Below are positions 10,100-18,076 of a stretch of DNA of 64,000 nucleotides, one piece after another. The position numbers and the translations under genes were made by a program. The first letter of the stretch is position 1; every line of letters starts with the position of its first letter. The notes under the pieces were generated by a model. The model was not told the origin of the DNA. It did no database searches and saw only the letters and a program-made list of their open reading frames with translations. Origin of the DNA: Devosia lacusdianchii (GTDB lineage Bacteria > Pseudomonadota > Alphaproteobacteria > Rhizobiales > Devosiaceae); assembly GCF_022429625.1 (NCBI RefSeq), contig NZ_CP092483.1:2480001-2544000 (forward strand). The letters run 5' to 3'.

Positions 10100-10171
10100 C
10101 ACTTCGCTCCGACTCGCTGGCGGTCCGTGCCTTCCAGCCTTCTTTTCCACATTGGGACAGCGCCGTTAACC

Positions 10172-10186
10172 TTAACTATTCTTTAA
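10172..10186. promoter_or_regulatory. CtrA-like box (TTAA-N7-TTAA)
   Basis: The sequence TTAACTATTCTTTAA matches the TTAA-N7-TTAA consensus of the alphaproteobacterial cell-cycle regulator CtrA exactly. It sits between the divergent rhomboid and PAS_5 genes, about 95 nt upstream of the PAS_5 start. Binding is inference from the motif alone. Confidence 0.5.
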
Positions 10187-10280
10187 GGGCGCTTTTGCCC
10201 CCCGCATTTGTCAATGTTGGCGGGAGGCGACGGCATTCCACGGGGAGGATGCTGGCGCGATTTGGCGGGTCACGACAAGA

Positions 10281-10931
10281 ATGCAAAAAACGAGCACCAG
10301 AACGCTCTATGACTACTGGAATTCTATCCGTGGCTCGCGCAGCGCGCCCGAGCGGAAGGATATCGACCCGACGCGCATTCGCGAGGCTCTCGCCAATACC
10401 TTCATCCTCGAACTCGACGAGAGCGAGAAGTTCTCCTTCCGATTGGCCGGGTCGCACCTTTGCACCAGCTATTGTCGCGAGCTCAAAGGTCGCTCGTTCT
10501 CTGCACTCTGGCACGAGCGCGACAGTGATGCGATGGAAACCCTTATCCGCGCCGTCACTGAAGACCATGCCGTTGCGCTGGTCACCTTCCAGGGCACCAC
10601 TGCTGTCCACACCAAGGTGAGCTTCGAAACGATACTGATGCCCCTGCGGCACAACGGCTCCACCCACACCCGCCTTCTGGGCGCGATGACCGCACTCGAC
10701 GAGCCCTATTGGCTCGGAGTCCAGCCCATCATGGAACAGCGCATCACTGGTCTCCGCCTGATCTGGCCCGATGATGTGGCCCTCGAGGATGGCGTCCGCG
10801 AAGTGGCGACCAAGGTGGTCAACGACGTGACCTTTGCCCATCACACCCCCACCGCCATGCCTGCCACGGTCTATGGCCGCAGTGCCCGCCGCTACGCCCA
10901 TCTGGCCGTGATCGACGGCGGCCGTCAGTAA
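10281..10931 (+). CDS. PAS domain-containing protein (PAS_5 type)
   Basis: A 216-aa soluble protein matching the alphaproteobacterial PAS_5 family: YDYWNSIRGSRSAPERKDIDP near the N-terminus, then LANTFILELDE, FRLAGSHLCTSYCRELKGRSF and FQGTTAVHTKVSFETILMPL. These proteins are mostly a single PAS-like sensory domain with no output domain. The C-terminal 30-40 residues are basic and probably disordered. Its ligand is unknown. The gene stands alone downstream of a CtrA-like box and upstream of a tandem PilZ gene. Confidence 0.85.
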   Translation: MQKTSTRTLYDYWNSIRGSRSAPERKDIDPTRIREALANTFILELDESEKFSFRLAGSHLCTSYCRELKGRSFSALWHERDSDAMETLIRAVTEDHAVALVTFQGTTAVHTKVSFETILMPLRHNGSTHTRLLGAMTALDEPYWLGVQPIMEQRITGLRLIWPDDVALEDGVREVATKVVNDVTFAHHTPTAMPATVYGRSARRYAHLAVIDGGRQ

Positions 10932-10956
10932 CTGTACTGATAACGCAAAGCTGGCA

Positions 10957-10982
10957 ATTTGCGCGGCTGCCGCTGCGCAAAT
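10957..10982. other. intergenic hairpin after the PAS_5 gene
   Basis: ATTTGCGC and GCGCAAAT form an 8-bp perfect stem around a 10-nt GC-rich loop that can itself pair (CGG/CCG). It lies 26 nt after the PAS_5 stop. There is no T-run on the plus strand, so rho-independent termination is doubtful; it may act as an mRNA 3' stabiliser or weak terminator. Confidence 0.4.
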
Positions 10983-11061
10983 GCCCGTAGCCCATCACTA
11001 TGCGTTAACCAAGACCGTCTAGCTTGTTGTTGAAAACGTAACGGCTTCAGCGGTCAGGCGA

Positions 11062-11694
11062 ATGCTCAGCGACGACATCCCATCCCCGCAGTTCATCGCC
11101 CCTGCCCGCACCCGCGCCGAACCCAACCGCTTTCAGCGCGTCAAAGTGTCGGTTCTGGGCCGCTACATGCTGGCCGACCGTCGCGAGTTTCCGTGCCAGA
11201 TCATCGAGATGTCGCCCGGCGACGCCATGGTAATCGCGCCGGTGACCGGCATTGTCGGTGAAAAGGTCATCGTCTACGTCGATCACATCGGCCGTGTCGA
11301 AGGCACGCTTCTCAGCCAGATGGACGGCGGCTTCACCATGGATATCGCCGCCTCGCCGCGCAAGCGCGACAAGATGGCGGCGCAGCTCACCTGGCTCGCC
11401 AACAAGGATGTCCTCAACCTGCCCGAGGACCGCCGGCACGAACGCGTCGTACCCGACATCCGCCATTCCACCGTCGTGCTGGATGATGGCCGCCGCTACA
11501 ATTGCAAGATCATCGACATCTCGCTGTCGGGCGCCGCAGTCGAGCTCGACGTTCGACCGGCGATGGGCACGCCGATTACCCTGGGCCGCATGCGCGCCCG
11601 CGTCGTTCGTCACTTCCAGAACGGCGTCGGCGTCGAGTTCGCCTCGGCCCAGGAAATGCTCACGGTCGTGCAGCAGAACCTGCGGATGAACTGA
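11062..11694 (+). CDS. tandem PilZ domain protein (c-di-GMP receptor candidate)
   Basis: A 210-aa protein made of two PilZ-like beta-barrels. The second (about 115-210) keeps the c-di-GMP motifs: RRHERV (RxxxR type) and DISLSG (D/NxSxxG). The first (about 18-105) keeps RFQRV but has EMSPGD in place of DxSxxG, so it is probably degenerate and structural. There is no membrane segment or enzymatic domain. It could sense c-di-GMP made by enzymes such as the GGDEF protein encoded at 19953-21167; that link is inference. Confidence 0.85.
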   Translation: MLSDDIPSPQFIAPARTRAEPNRFQRVKVSVLGRYMLADRREFPCQIIEMSPGDAMVIAPVTGIVGEKVIVYVDHIGRVEGTLLSQMDGGFTMDIAASPRKRDKMAAQLTWLANKDVLNLPEDRRHERVVPDIRHSTVVLDDGRRYNCKIIDISLSGAAVELDVRPAMGTPITLGRMRARVVRHFQNGVGVEFASAQEMLTVVQQNLRMN

Positions 11695-11765
11695 TCCGGC
11701 TCGCCGGTTACCATCACACACCATCGTCAGTAGCCGCTCGGTTTGACATCGGTTATGACCGAACC

Positions 11766-12287
11766 ATGACAGCGCTGCGTGCCTCCTCGATCGCTACCAT
11801 TGCCGCCACTTTCCTGGCGTTCGGCTCTCCCCAGGGCGCCTTTTCCGACGGTCGTGGCGACTGGGATGGCTATGCCTGGCAGAAAATCGCCATCGCCGAC
11901 TGCCAGACCTCCGAAGCAACGCTCACCTGCCCGACCTATCGACAAAAGTGGGACTGGAAGCGCGATCAATGGGTCGAGGTCAACCTGACCTTCGATCTCG
12001 CCGCAGGCAGGCTGAGCCTGAGCCAGAGGCTCACCGACAATGATGCGCATGACGACGACTATGTCTGCGTCACCGCGCTGGTGACCGATGCCTCGGGCAG
12101 CGACATCGCCGCCCACCACCAGAACTGGTACATGGCCGACGGCACGACGATCGAGCGCGACTTCACCTATGCCTCGTCGCACTTCGCCGAGGCGGCGACG
12201 ATCTATATCGGCTCCAAGCAATGCCGTGACGGCGCCGAGCAAGATGACGACGTATACGCCCAGGTCCTTGCCGGAATCCGCAACTGA
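11766..12287 (+). CDS. secreted hypothetical protein, 173 aa
   Basis: I recognise no family. The start is ATG 11766; residues 1-26 form a signal peptide (MTALRASSIATIAATFLAF, cleavage near GAFS). The mature part is acidic, with cysteines at DCQTSEATLTCP and DDYVCVTAL and a late one near SKQCRDG, suggesting disulfides in the periplasm. The middle (FDLAAGRLSLSQRLTDNDAHDDDYVCV) looks like a beta-sandwich with an Asp-rich loop that might bind calcium. It stands alone between the PilZ gene and a cysteine peptidase gene. Confidence 0.7.
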   Translation: MTALRASSIATIAATFLAFGSPQGAFSDGRGDWDGYAWQKIAIADCQTSEATLTCPTYRQKWDWKRDQWVEVNLTFDLAAGRLSLSQRLTDNDAHDDDYVCVTALVTDASGSDIAAHHQNWYMADGTTIERDFTYASSHFAEAATIYIGSKQCRDGAEQDDDVYAQVLAGIRN

Positions 12288-12348
12288 GCCATCCGCGCCA
12301 AGTGCCTGGCCCGCATGGTTAATCGTTCAAGAATTCAATCGATAAAAC

Positions 12349-12375
12349 ACGCATAAAAACTGCGTTGCAGTTTTT
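12349..12375. terminator. overlapping hairpins; possible terminator or 5'-leader switch
   Basis: AAAAACTGC-GTT-GCAGTTTTT at 12355-12375 is a perfect 9-bp stem that ends in a run of T, extendable by CGATA/TATCG outside. An alternative stem ACGCA/TGCGT at 12349-12365 shares bases with it, so the two cannot form together. It could end the upstream secreted-protein transcript, or act in the leader of the peptidase gene starting at 12429. Confidence 0.45.
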
Positions 12376-12428
12376 CTATCGGGGCAAGTCGCCCTCTCTA
12401 ACGTGGTCTCCATCAGGGAGATCACACT

Positions 12429-13061
12429 ATGCATTCGAACAAGAAGGGACCGGGAGCTGCACTGTTTGGCGCCATGCTGGCGCTGCTCGCAATCGCCGCT
12501 CCGGCCCAGGCGCTTGACACGACCAATGTCGCTTTCGTGCAGACCGGCATCGAGAACACCAGCATTCCCGTCGGCCACGCCGAGTTCTGCAAATCCCGCC
12601 CGTCGGAATGCGCTCCGAATAGCGAGATCGTGCCGGCCGTGTCGCTCACCGAGGGCCTGTGGCAGCAATTGCTCACGGTCAACGCCTCGGTGAACCAGGC
12701 CGTCGTCCCCGTCACCGACCAGAACCTCTATCAGGTCGCCGAATTCTGGACCTATCCCAATGGCTACGGCGATTGCGAAGACTACGTGCTGGCCAAGCGC
12801 CGCACCCTGATCGACGCCGGATGGCCCGCCAGCGCCCTGCTGATCGCTGTGGTCAAGCAGGCCAGCGGCGAAGGACATGCCGTGCTCATGGTCCGCACCG
12901 ACCGTGGTGATCTGGTGCTCGACAATCAGGTCGGCTCGATCGACCTGTGGAGCAGCACGCCCTACCAGTATGTCAAGCGCCAGTCGCAGGCCGACGCCGG
13001 CAAGTGGGTCGACATGCTCGACACTCGTGAGACCGTCACCGCAACCGCCGCTATCAAGTGA
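12429..13061 (+). CDS. transglutaminase-like cysteine peptidase (BTLCP family)
   Basis: A 210-aa exported protein of the bacterial transglutaminase-like cysteine peptidase family (DUF920, LapG-related). A signal peptide covers residues 1-28 (LLAIAAPAQA). The catalytic triad is visible as Cys116 (NGYGDCEDYVLAKR), His150 (GEGHAVLMV) and Asp165 (DLVLDN). In Pseudomonas the relative LapG cleaves a surface adhesin under c-di-GMP control. No LapD or adhesin gene is in this window, so the substrate is unknown. A good AGGGAG ribosome site precedes the ATG. Confidence 0.88.
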   Translation: MHSNKKGPGAALFGAMLALLAIAAPAQALDTTNVAFVQTGIENTSIPVGHAEFCKSRPSECAPNSEIVPAVSLTEGLWQQLLTVNASVNQAVVPVTDQNLYQVAEFWTYPNGYGDCEDYVLAKRRTLIDAGWPASALLIAVVKQASGEGHAVLMVRTDRGDLVLDNQVGSIDLWSSTPYQYVKRQSQADAGKWVDMLDTRETVTATAAIK

Positions 13062-13110
13062 TACAGTTTCCGGACCCCGCCCAAAGCCTATCCCTGATAG
13101 GGGTCTGATG

Positions 13111-13152
13111 AATGAGGCCAGCTTCGGTTCCGAAGCTGGCCTCATTGCTTTT
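13111..13152. terminator. rho-independent terminator after the BTLCP gene
   Basis: AATGAGGCCAGCTTCGG-TT-CCGAAGCTGGCCTCATT forms a perfect 17-bp stem with a 2-nt loop, followed by GCTTTT. It lies 50 nt after the peptidase stop and, being symmetric, may also serve the convergent gene at 13195-13515. Confidence 0.85.
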
Positions 13153-13194
13153 GGCGCATAGCGCTACCGGGTGACGTCCGGCAGCAAGCGCGCC

Positions 13195-13515
13195 TTAATA
13201 TCGAATGGCGACGTAGGCGCCCATGAACAGCAGGCCAGTAACGAACGCCCAGCCAAAGGCCACGATGGCCGACACCAGCGCTGACGTCGTCGATATGGTG
13301 CCGTCTTCCTCCGTCCGCCAGCCGAGCTGCAGCATGATGTATGGCCCGCAGAGAAAGCTCATGGCCAGGTTGCCCATCGACCCGACAAACGTCTTGCCGT
13401 CATAGCGCAGCATGGCCTGTTGCTTGGCGAGCCACTGGTAGAGGTGGGTGCCTGCTCCGGCGATGCACAGGCCGACGCCTATCAAGAAGGCTGCCAGCAG
13501 CAATTCCTTGGTCAT
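13195..13515 (-). CDS. small inner-membrane protein, 106 aa
   Basis: I cannot name it with confidence; similar short proteins occur across Hyphomicrobiales. Three hydrophobic segments are seen: about 5-27, about 48-65 (NLAMSFLCGPYIMLQLGW) and about 80-104 (SALVSAIVAFGWAFVTGLLF). There is no signal cleavage site and no catalytic motif. The gene diverges from the membrane-anchored protein gene at 13623; a CtrA-like box lies about 35 nt upstream of its start. Confidence 0.75.
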   Translation of the reverse strand: MTKELLLAAFLIGVGLCIAGAGTHLYQWLAKQQAMLRYDGKTFVGSMGNLAMSFLCGPYIMLQLGWRTEEDGTISTTSALVSAIVAFGWAFVTGLLFMGAYVAIRY

Positions 13516-13548
13516 GCCGATCCGTCCCCGCCGCCTGCGCGCCCAATG

Positions 13549-13563
13549 TTAACCCTTCATTAA
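13549..13563. promoter_or_regulatory. CtrA-like box (TTAA-N7-TTAA)
   Basis: TTAACCCTTCATTAA is a second exact match to TTAA-N7-TTAA. It lies between two divergent genes of unknown function. If it marks a promoter for the plus-strand gene, the downstream ATG at 13623 is a better start than the ATG at 13569, which would follow the box by only 5 nt. Confidence 0.5.
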
Positions 13564-13622
13564 GCATAATGACCGCCCAATTGCCTGTCACCTCTCCTTG
13601 GCGAATCTGGTTAACGCTGGCG

Positions 13623-14297
13623 ATGAATCCACAATCTGCCCCGGCGAACGAACGTCAGCCGCCCCACTCGCTGGCCTACAACCTGGCCGGCATAGCCGTG
13701 ATCGTCATGCTGCTGGCCGTGGGGGCTGCCTATCTCGTTGACGAATTGGGACGCCGCGACCGTGCCGTGGCGCCCACGCTCGAGGACGGAAAACCGATCG
13801 TCCAGACCATCGGAGGGCGCGAATTGACCATTCCCGCCGCGTGGTTCCGCTATGATGGCCAATTGCACGACGGCTTCACCGACCAGATCGATCTGCGGGT
13901 GATGTTCACACCCGCGGACGGCGCCGCAATTCCCGTGGACGTGACCCTATTGCCGCGCAGCCGCGCCCGCGCCAGCAGTGCCCTGCTCGACGGCGTCTAT
14001 CTGCATCAGTTCAATGATGAAACGCTGAGCGGTGTACCCGGCCTCGTGGGCAAGCCCATGGGCGGTGGTAGCGGCTATTCAGGCGAGACCGTCTGGTATG
14101 ACGCAATTTCACCAAACCCGTTCGTCGCCAAATGCATGGATGCGGTGGAGCCTGAGGGTGCCGCGAAATGCGTGCGTACCGTCTATCTGCCCAGCGGCAT
14201 CGCCGCCATTTACGCCTTCGACGCCACGGTTCTGCAATCGTGGCGTCAGTTCGATCCCGAAATGGAGCGATGGCTCGCCCCAATCGGTGCGTGGTGA
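13623..14297 (+). CDS. membrane-anchored hypothetical protein, 224 aa
   Basis: I recognise no named family. A single transmembrane helix lies at about residues 20-42 (LAGIAVIVMLLAVGAAYLV), followed by a periplasmic domain of about 180 residues with a conserved-looking entry (IVQTIGGRELTIPAAWFRYD) and two cysteines (AKCMDA, AKCVRT). The start is uncertain: ATG 13569 (242 aa) is in frame, but it lies right beside a putative promoter element and neither ATG has a strong ribosome site. It converges on the DUF3126 gene. Confidence 0.72.
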   Translation: MNPQSAPANERQPPHSLAYNLAGIAVIVMLLAVGAAYLVDELGRRDRAVAPTLEDGKPIVQTIGGRELTIPAAWFRYDGQLHDGFTDQIDLRVMFTPADGAAIPVDVTLLPRSRARASSALLDGVYLHQFNDETLSGVPGLVGKPMGGGSGYSGETVWYDAISPNPFVAKCMDAVEPEGAAKCVRTVYLPSGIAAIYAFDATVLQSWRQFDPEMERWLAPIGAW

Positions 14298-14303
14298 AAT
14301 CGC

Positions 14304-14522
14304 TTAGCTGACTTCGTCGAGGTCGATATCGAGGATCGACATGTTGAAGATGTAGGACTTGTCGCCATCCTCGTCGTCCACATGGATCAGCCCGATCGAC
14401 TCATCGCCGATGAACACTTCGACGGAATCGTTGAGCTTGGCGCGCGGCCGCACGTCGATATTGCGGTTGTTGAACTTGAGTTGCAGGAACTTCTGCAGCT
14501 TGATGATCTCGGGATGGTTCAC
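14304..14522 (-). CDS. DUF3126 family protein
   Basis: A 72-aa soluble protein matching DUF3126, a small alphaproteobacterial family of unknown function (HPEIIKLQKFLQLKFNN, DSVEVFIGDESIGLIHVDDEDGDKSY in pieces). The start codon is GTG at 14522. A cysE gene lies upstream on the same strand after a gap of about 120 nt; in my memory of related genomes DUF3126 often follows cysE. No motif suggests an activity. Confidence 0.85.
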   Translation of the reverse strand: MNHPEIIKLQKFLQLKFNNRNIDVRPRAKLNDSVEVFIGDESIGLIHVDDEDGDKSYIFNMSILDIDLDEVS

Positions 14523-14643
14523 TGTCTTGTCCTGCTGTTTCGTTGAGCCGGCAATCTAGTCAGCAATCAAACGCATACAACCCCCAAAGAGGTGCATTTT
14601 AGCGGTGAGAACCGCCCATATCTGGTTGTTGCGGTTCGCGCGA

Positions 14644-15471
14644 TCAAGCGTTGAGGTCGTGCACCAGCACCATCTGGTCCATCACCAGAGCCGGCTGGGC
14701 GCAACCGGCTTCGCCGATAACCTTGGCAGGCACGCCCGCCACGGTCACGCGCGGCGGCACTTCCTTGAGCACCACCGAGCCCGCGCCGATGCGAGAGCAG
14801 TCGCCGATCCTGATATTGCCCAATACCTTGGCGCCCGCGCCGATCAACACGCCATTGCCGATCTTGGGGTGCCGGTCCTGGTCGGACTTGCCAGTGCCGC
14901 CCAGCGTCACGTTCTGCAGCATGGAGACATTGTCTCCAACCACTGCTGTCTCGCCGATGACGAGACCGGTGCCGTGGTCGAGCATGATGCCGCGGCCCAT
15001 TGGCACCGCCGGATTGATGTCCACCTGGAACACCTGGCTGGCCCGGCTTTGCAGATAGAGCGCAAAATCCCGACGGCCCGCTTTGAACATGGCATGCGCG
15101 AAGCGGTGCGTCTGGATCGCCTGATAGCCCTTGAAGAACAGCAGCGGCTCGATCGCCCGGTGGCTGGCGGGATCGCGTTCCAGCGTCGCCGCCAGATCGA
15201 CGCGCGCCGCCTCACCGATATCGGGAGCGTCGCTCAGCGTCTCGGCGAAGGCCTGGCGGATGAGATCGGCGGATACGTCGTCATGATCCAGTCTTGCGGC
15301 CAGACGATGCGCCAGCGCCTGTTCGAAGGTATCGTGATTGAGGATGGCCGAGATTGCCATATTGGCCAGCGACGGCTCGGCCGCCACGATCTGCCGGGCT
15401 CCACCGCGAACGGCCTCCCAGACTGGATCCACGGATTTGATCTCCGCTGACTTCTTGGCGCTGCTCGTCAT
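14644..15471 (-). CDS. cysE: serine O-acetyltransferase
   Basis: Makes O-acetylserine for cysteine synthesis. The protein is 275 aa, normal for the alphaproteobacterial form. An N-terminal helical domain (VWEAVRGGARQIVAAEPSLA, AHRLAARLDHDD) precedes the left-handed beta-helix of hexapeptide repeats (about 165-250). Catalytic-site motifs are DINPAVPMGRGIMLDHGTG and GETAVVGDNVSMLQNVTLGG. The late segment GSVVLKEVPPRVTVAGVPAK is typical. The C-terminus ends in Leu-Asn-Ala rather than Ile, so CysK binding through a terminal Ile is not obvious. Confidence 0.96.
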   Translation of the reverse strand: MTSSAKKSAEIKSVDPVWEAVRGGARQIVAAEPSLANMAISAILNHDTFEQALAHRLAARLDHDDVSADLIRQAFAETLSDAPDIGEAARVDLAATLERDPASHRAIEPLLFFKGYQAIQTHRFAHAMFKAGRRDFALYLQSRASQVFQVDINPAVPMGRGIMLDHGTGLVIGETAVVGDNVSMLQNVTLGGTGKSDQDRHPKIGNGVLIGAGAKVLGNIRIGDCSRIGAGSVVLKEVPPRVTVAGVPAKVIGEAGCAQPALVMDQMVLVHDLNA

Positions 15472-15553
15472 CGCGCGTCATCTCCGCTTCATCGTGCACA
15501 AGCGATATAAGCCATTCCTTACCACATGACAAAGTCTTGGCGCAGTGACTGGT

Positions 15554-16324
15554 TCACGATTGGCTGTTCGGCGCGAACGTCCTGCCAAGAAAGGCGAGCG
15601 CGGCAGTTTTGAATTTCGTGTCGCCTGTTGCACGCATGTGGTCTCGCTTGGGGATAACGAAGGCTTCGGCATCCGGCATTAGCTCCGCCAATGGCTCAGG
15701 TGGACCAGCCATCTCGTCGGCCTCGCCCACCGCCACCAGGACAGGCACCGCGATTCGCCGCACGTCGGCCCGCGCCATCGGTTGGCGCGAAGTTTCCATA
15801 CACGCCGCCAGCGCCTGGCGATCGGCCTTGGTGTGATCAGCGAAAATCCGGAACTGCCGGGCCGTCGGATGCTTCAATCCATCGAGCGAGGGCGCTCGCA
15901 GCCCCGAAATGATGTCATTGCCGTCGCTCAGGCCATTGATGAGGTTCATCCCCATCCCGCCAAAAATGGCGCAGACCACCCGCTCCTCGTGCTGGAATGC
16001 CATGAACGCCGCGATCCGCGCGCCCATCGAATACCCGAGCACAGCGGCCCGCTCGATACCGAGATGATCGAGCAGCGCCACCGCGTCCCGGGCCATATCC
16101 TGCGGATAGTACCGCTCCGGGTCATACGGCTTGTCCGAGCCGCCATGCCCCCGATTATCCAGCACGATGGCCCGGTATCCCGCAGTCGTCAGCGTTTCCA
16201 CCCAACCTGTATCGATCCAGTTGACCTTGCCGCTCGAGGCGAAGCCGTGGATGCAGAGCACCGGTGGACCCTCACCAAACGATTCATAGGCCAGCGTCAG
16301 TCCGTCGGATTGGAAGGTGGGCAT
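15554..16324 (-). CDS. alpha/beta hydrolase
   Basis: A 256-aa alpha/beta-fold hydrolase from ATG 16324 (MPTFQSDGLTLAYE); a longer in-frame start at 16366 adds 14 unconserved residues. The oxyanion segment is HGFASSG, the nucleophile Ser99 lies in GYSMG, and the triad is likely completed by an Asp near ADEMAGP and the His in PKRDHM. A cap region of about 60 residues follows the nucleophile. Substrate unknown. It diverges from the zinc-finger gene at 16466. Confidence 0.87.
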   Translation of the reverse strand: MPTFQSDGLTLAYESFGEGPPVLCIHGFASSGKVNWIDTGWVETLTTAGYRAIVLDNRGHGGSDKPYDPERYYPQDMARDAVALLDHLGIERAAVLGYSMGARIAAFMAFQHEERVVCAIFGGMGMNLINGLSDGNDIISGLRAPSLDGLKHPTARQFRIFADHTKADRQALAACMETSRQPMARADVRRIAVPVLVAVGEADEMAGPPEPLAELMPDAEAFVIPKRDHMRATGDTKFKTAALAFLGRTFAPNSQS

Positions 16325-16465
16325 GTTTGTCACCGTGTTATCCTCCCGCTTTCGCGGGAATGGCACTGGAAATCAATAGGCGAATGGGAGTGGCCCGCCT
16401 TCCATTGGCTTCTGCCTTCGACTATGGTCCGGCCAACTTCAAATCACCGCTCGCGGATATTCCTC

Positions 16466-16711
16466 ATGGCACACGGCAGCACGCCACACTTCCACAATAC
16501 CGAAGGTCTCCGGCAGATCGAGGTGGGTTCCAAGGAATTCCAGTGCGTCGGCGCCCTGCCCCCGTTCGACCACCCGCATGTGTTTCTCGATATGGGTAAG
16601 GACAACGAAATCGTCTGCCCCTATTGCTCGACGCACTACGTGTTCAACTCGCGCCTTGCCGCCGGCACGTCCAACCCGCTCTCCGCCGTCTTCCACGCCG
16701 ACGCCGCCTAA
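16466..16711 (+). CDS. CHCC-type zinc-finger domain protein
   Basis: An 81-aa protein with the zf-CHCC motif: ECQ-like FQCVGALPPFDHPHVFLDMG, then VCPYCSTHYVF, giving Cys-His-Cys-Cys ligands. This family is related to the NDUFS6 subunit of complex I and is common as a free-standing gene in alphaproteobacteria. The start is ATG 16466 (MAHGSTPHFHN). A flavin monooxygenase gene begins 11 nt later, so the two probably share a transcript. Confidence 0.88.
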   Translation: MAHGSTPHFHNTEGLRQIEVGSKEFQCVGALPPFDHPHVFLDMGKDNEIVCPYCSTHYVFNSRLAAGTSNPLSAVFHADAA

Positions 16712-16722
16712 GACCCTTTGAT

Positions 16723-17928
16723 ATGCCCGGCATCGGCCGAACCTACTATGTGGCCGGCGCGGGCATTACCGGCCTGACACTGGCGCTGGCGCTCGCCAAG
16801 TTTGGCGCCACGGTCGTCGTGCTTGAGCGCAATCCGGTATTGTCCGAATTCGGCGCCGGCCTTCAGGTCAGTCCCAATGCCCGCCGCGTGCTCGATCGGC
16901 TCGGCCTCGACGAGACCATCTCGGCCCACAGCCTGGAACCGTCAGGCATCGACATCTACCCCTATCGCCGCTCGTCACCCCTGGTAACGCTCGAACTCGG
17001 CCAAGCCATGCGGGACCGGTTCGGCGCACCCTATGCGGTGATGCACCGGGCCGACCTGGCCGATGCGCTCTACAAAGCATGCCGGCGCTTCGCCAATATC
17101 GACATACTCTTCGGCGTCCGCTCTTGGGACGCCGTCTCGCATGCGCGCGGCGTCACCGTCTCGATCGACGAGGCCAACGGCCAATCGCGCACCGCCCGGG
17201 GCCTGGCCCTCATCGGCACCGATGGCGTCCACTCGCTTACGCGCCGCAACCTCTTGCACGGAACGGACGCCCAGTACCGCGGCCGCGTGGCCTGGCGCAC
17301 ATTACTGCCCTTCGATTCTCTCGCCGGCCAGCTTGCGCTGGACCGCGTCTCGGTGCTGTTCGCCCCCGGCTACCATATGGTCTGCTACCCGCTGCCCCAT
17401 CGGCGGCAGGTCAATGTCGCCCTATTCGCCGCAGCCTCCCAAAATAAGTCGGAGACCGGCGACGTCCCCGTTCTGCCGCGTTCCTCGCGGCACAGCCCGC
17501 GCATCGACGTCATCCTTACCGCCGCTGGCAGCACCTGGACGCCCTGGCCGCTCTACACGGTCGAGACGCCACGCTGGCACGAGGGCAATATCGGGATCGT
17601 CGGCGACGCCGCTCACGCAATGGTTCCATTCCAGGCCCAGGGCGCTGCCATGGGCATTGAGGACGCTGCTGTGCTCGCTCCCCTGCTGATCAGCGAAGCC
17701 GGCGCCGAAACCGCCTTCGCCAAATACGAACTGGCACGCCGCCAGCGCGTAACCCGCGTCGCCCGCACTTCGCGCACCAATGGCACGATCTTTCACATGC
17801 AATGGCCACTGAGCATTGCCCGAAATCTCGTGATCAGCGCCCAGGGCAGCCAGGGCCACCTCAAGCGCCTGGCCTGGCTCTACGACTATGACGCCGGAGT
17901 GAATCAGCATGTCAACGACGCACCATAA
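16723..17928 (+). CDS. FAD-dependent monooxygenase (UbiH / salicylate-hydroxylase type)
   Basis: A 401-aa class A flavoprotein hydroxylase. The FAD dinucleotide motif VAGAGITGLTLALALAKFG is at about residues 10-28, the middle DG motif appears as GTDGVHSLTR, and the GD motif as VGDAAHAMVPFQAQGAAMGIEDA (split between ribose binding and helix). It resembles the group that hydroxylates small aromatics such as salicylate. No partner catabolic genes are adjacent; the neighbours are a zinc-finger protein and an MFS pump. Confidence 0.87.
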   Translation: MPGIGRTYYVAGAGITGLTLALALAKFGATVVVLERNPVLSEFGAGLQVSPNARRVLDRLGLDETISAHSLEPSGIDIYPYRRSSPLVTLELGQAMRDRFGAPYAVMHRADLADALYKACRRFANIDILFGVRSWDAVSHARGVTVSIDEANGQSRTARGLALIGTDGVHSLTRRNLLHGTDAQYRGRVAWRTLLPFDSLAGQLALDRVSVLFAPGYHMVCYPLPHRRQVNVALFAAASQNKSETGDVPVLPRSSRHSPRIDVILTAAGSTWTPWPLYTVETPRWHEGNIGIVGDAAHAMVPFQAQGAAMGIEDAAVLAPLLISEAGAETAFAKYELARRQRVTRVARTSRTNGTIFHMQWPLSIARNLVISAQGSQGHLKRLAWLYDYDAGVNQHVNDAP

Positions 17929-18076
17929 CCGCTTCCGCCGACTCGATTTTTCCGTGTCCCGGGGCGTCGCGGCGGAACCATCTGCGACCCTTCGGCCTTG
18001 CTTTGGCAGTCCCGGCTGTGTCAACTGCGCGACACATCCCACCGCTGGTTCGAAGTCCGAAGGTTAGCGCCCAAGC

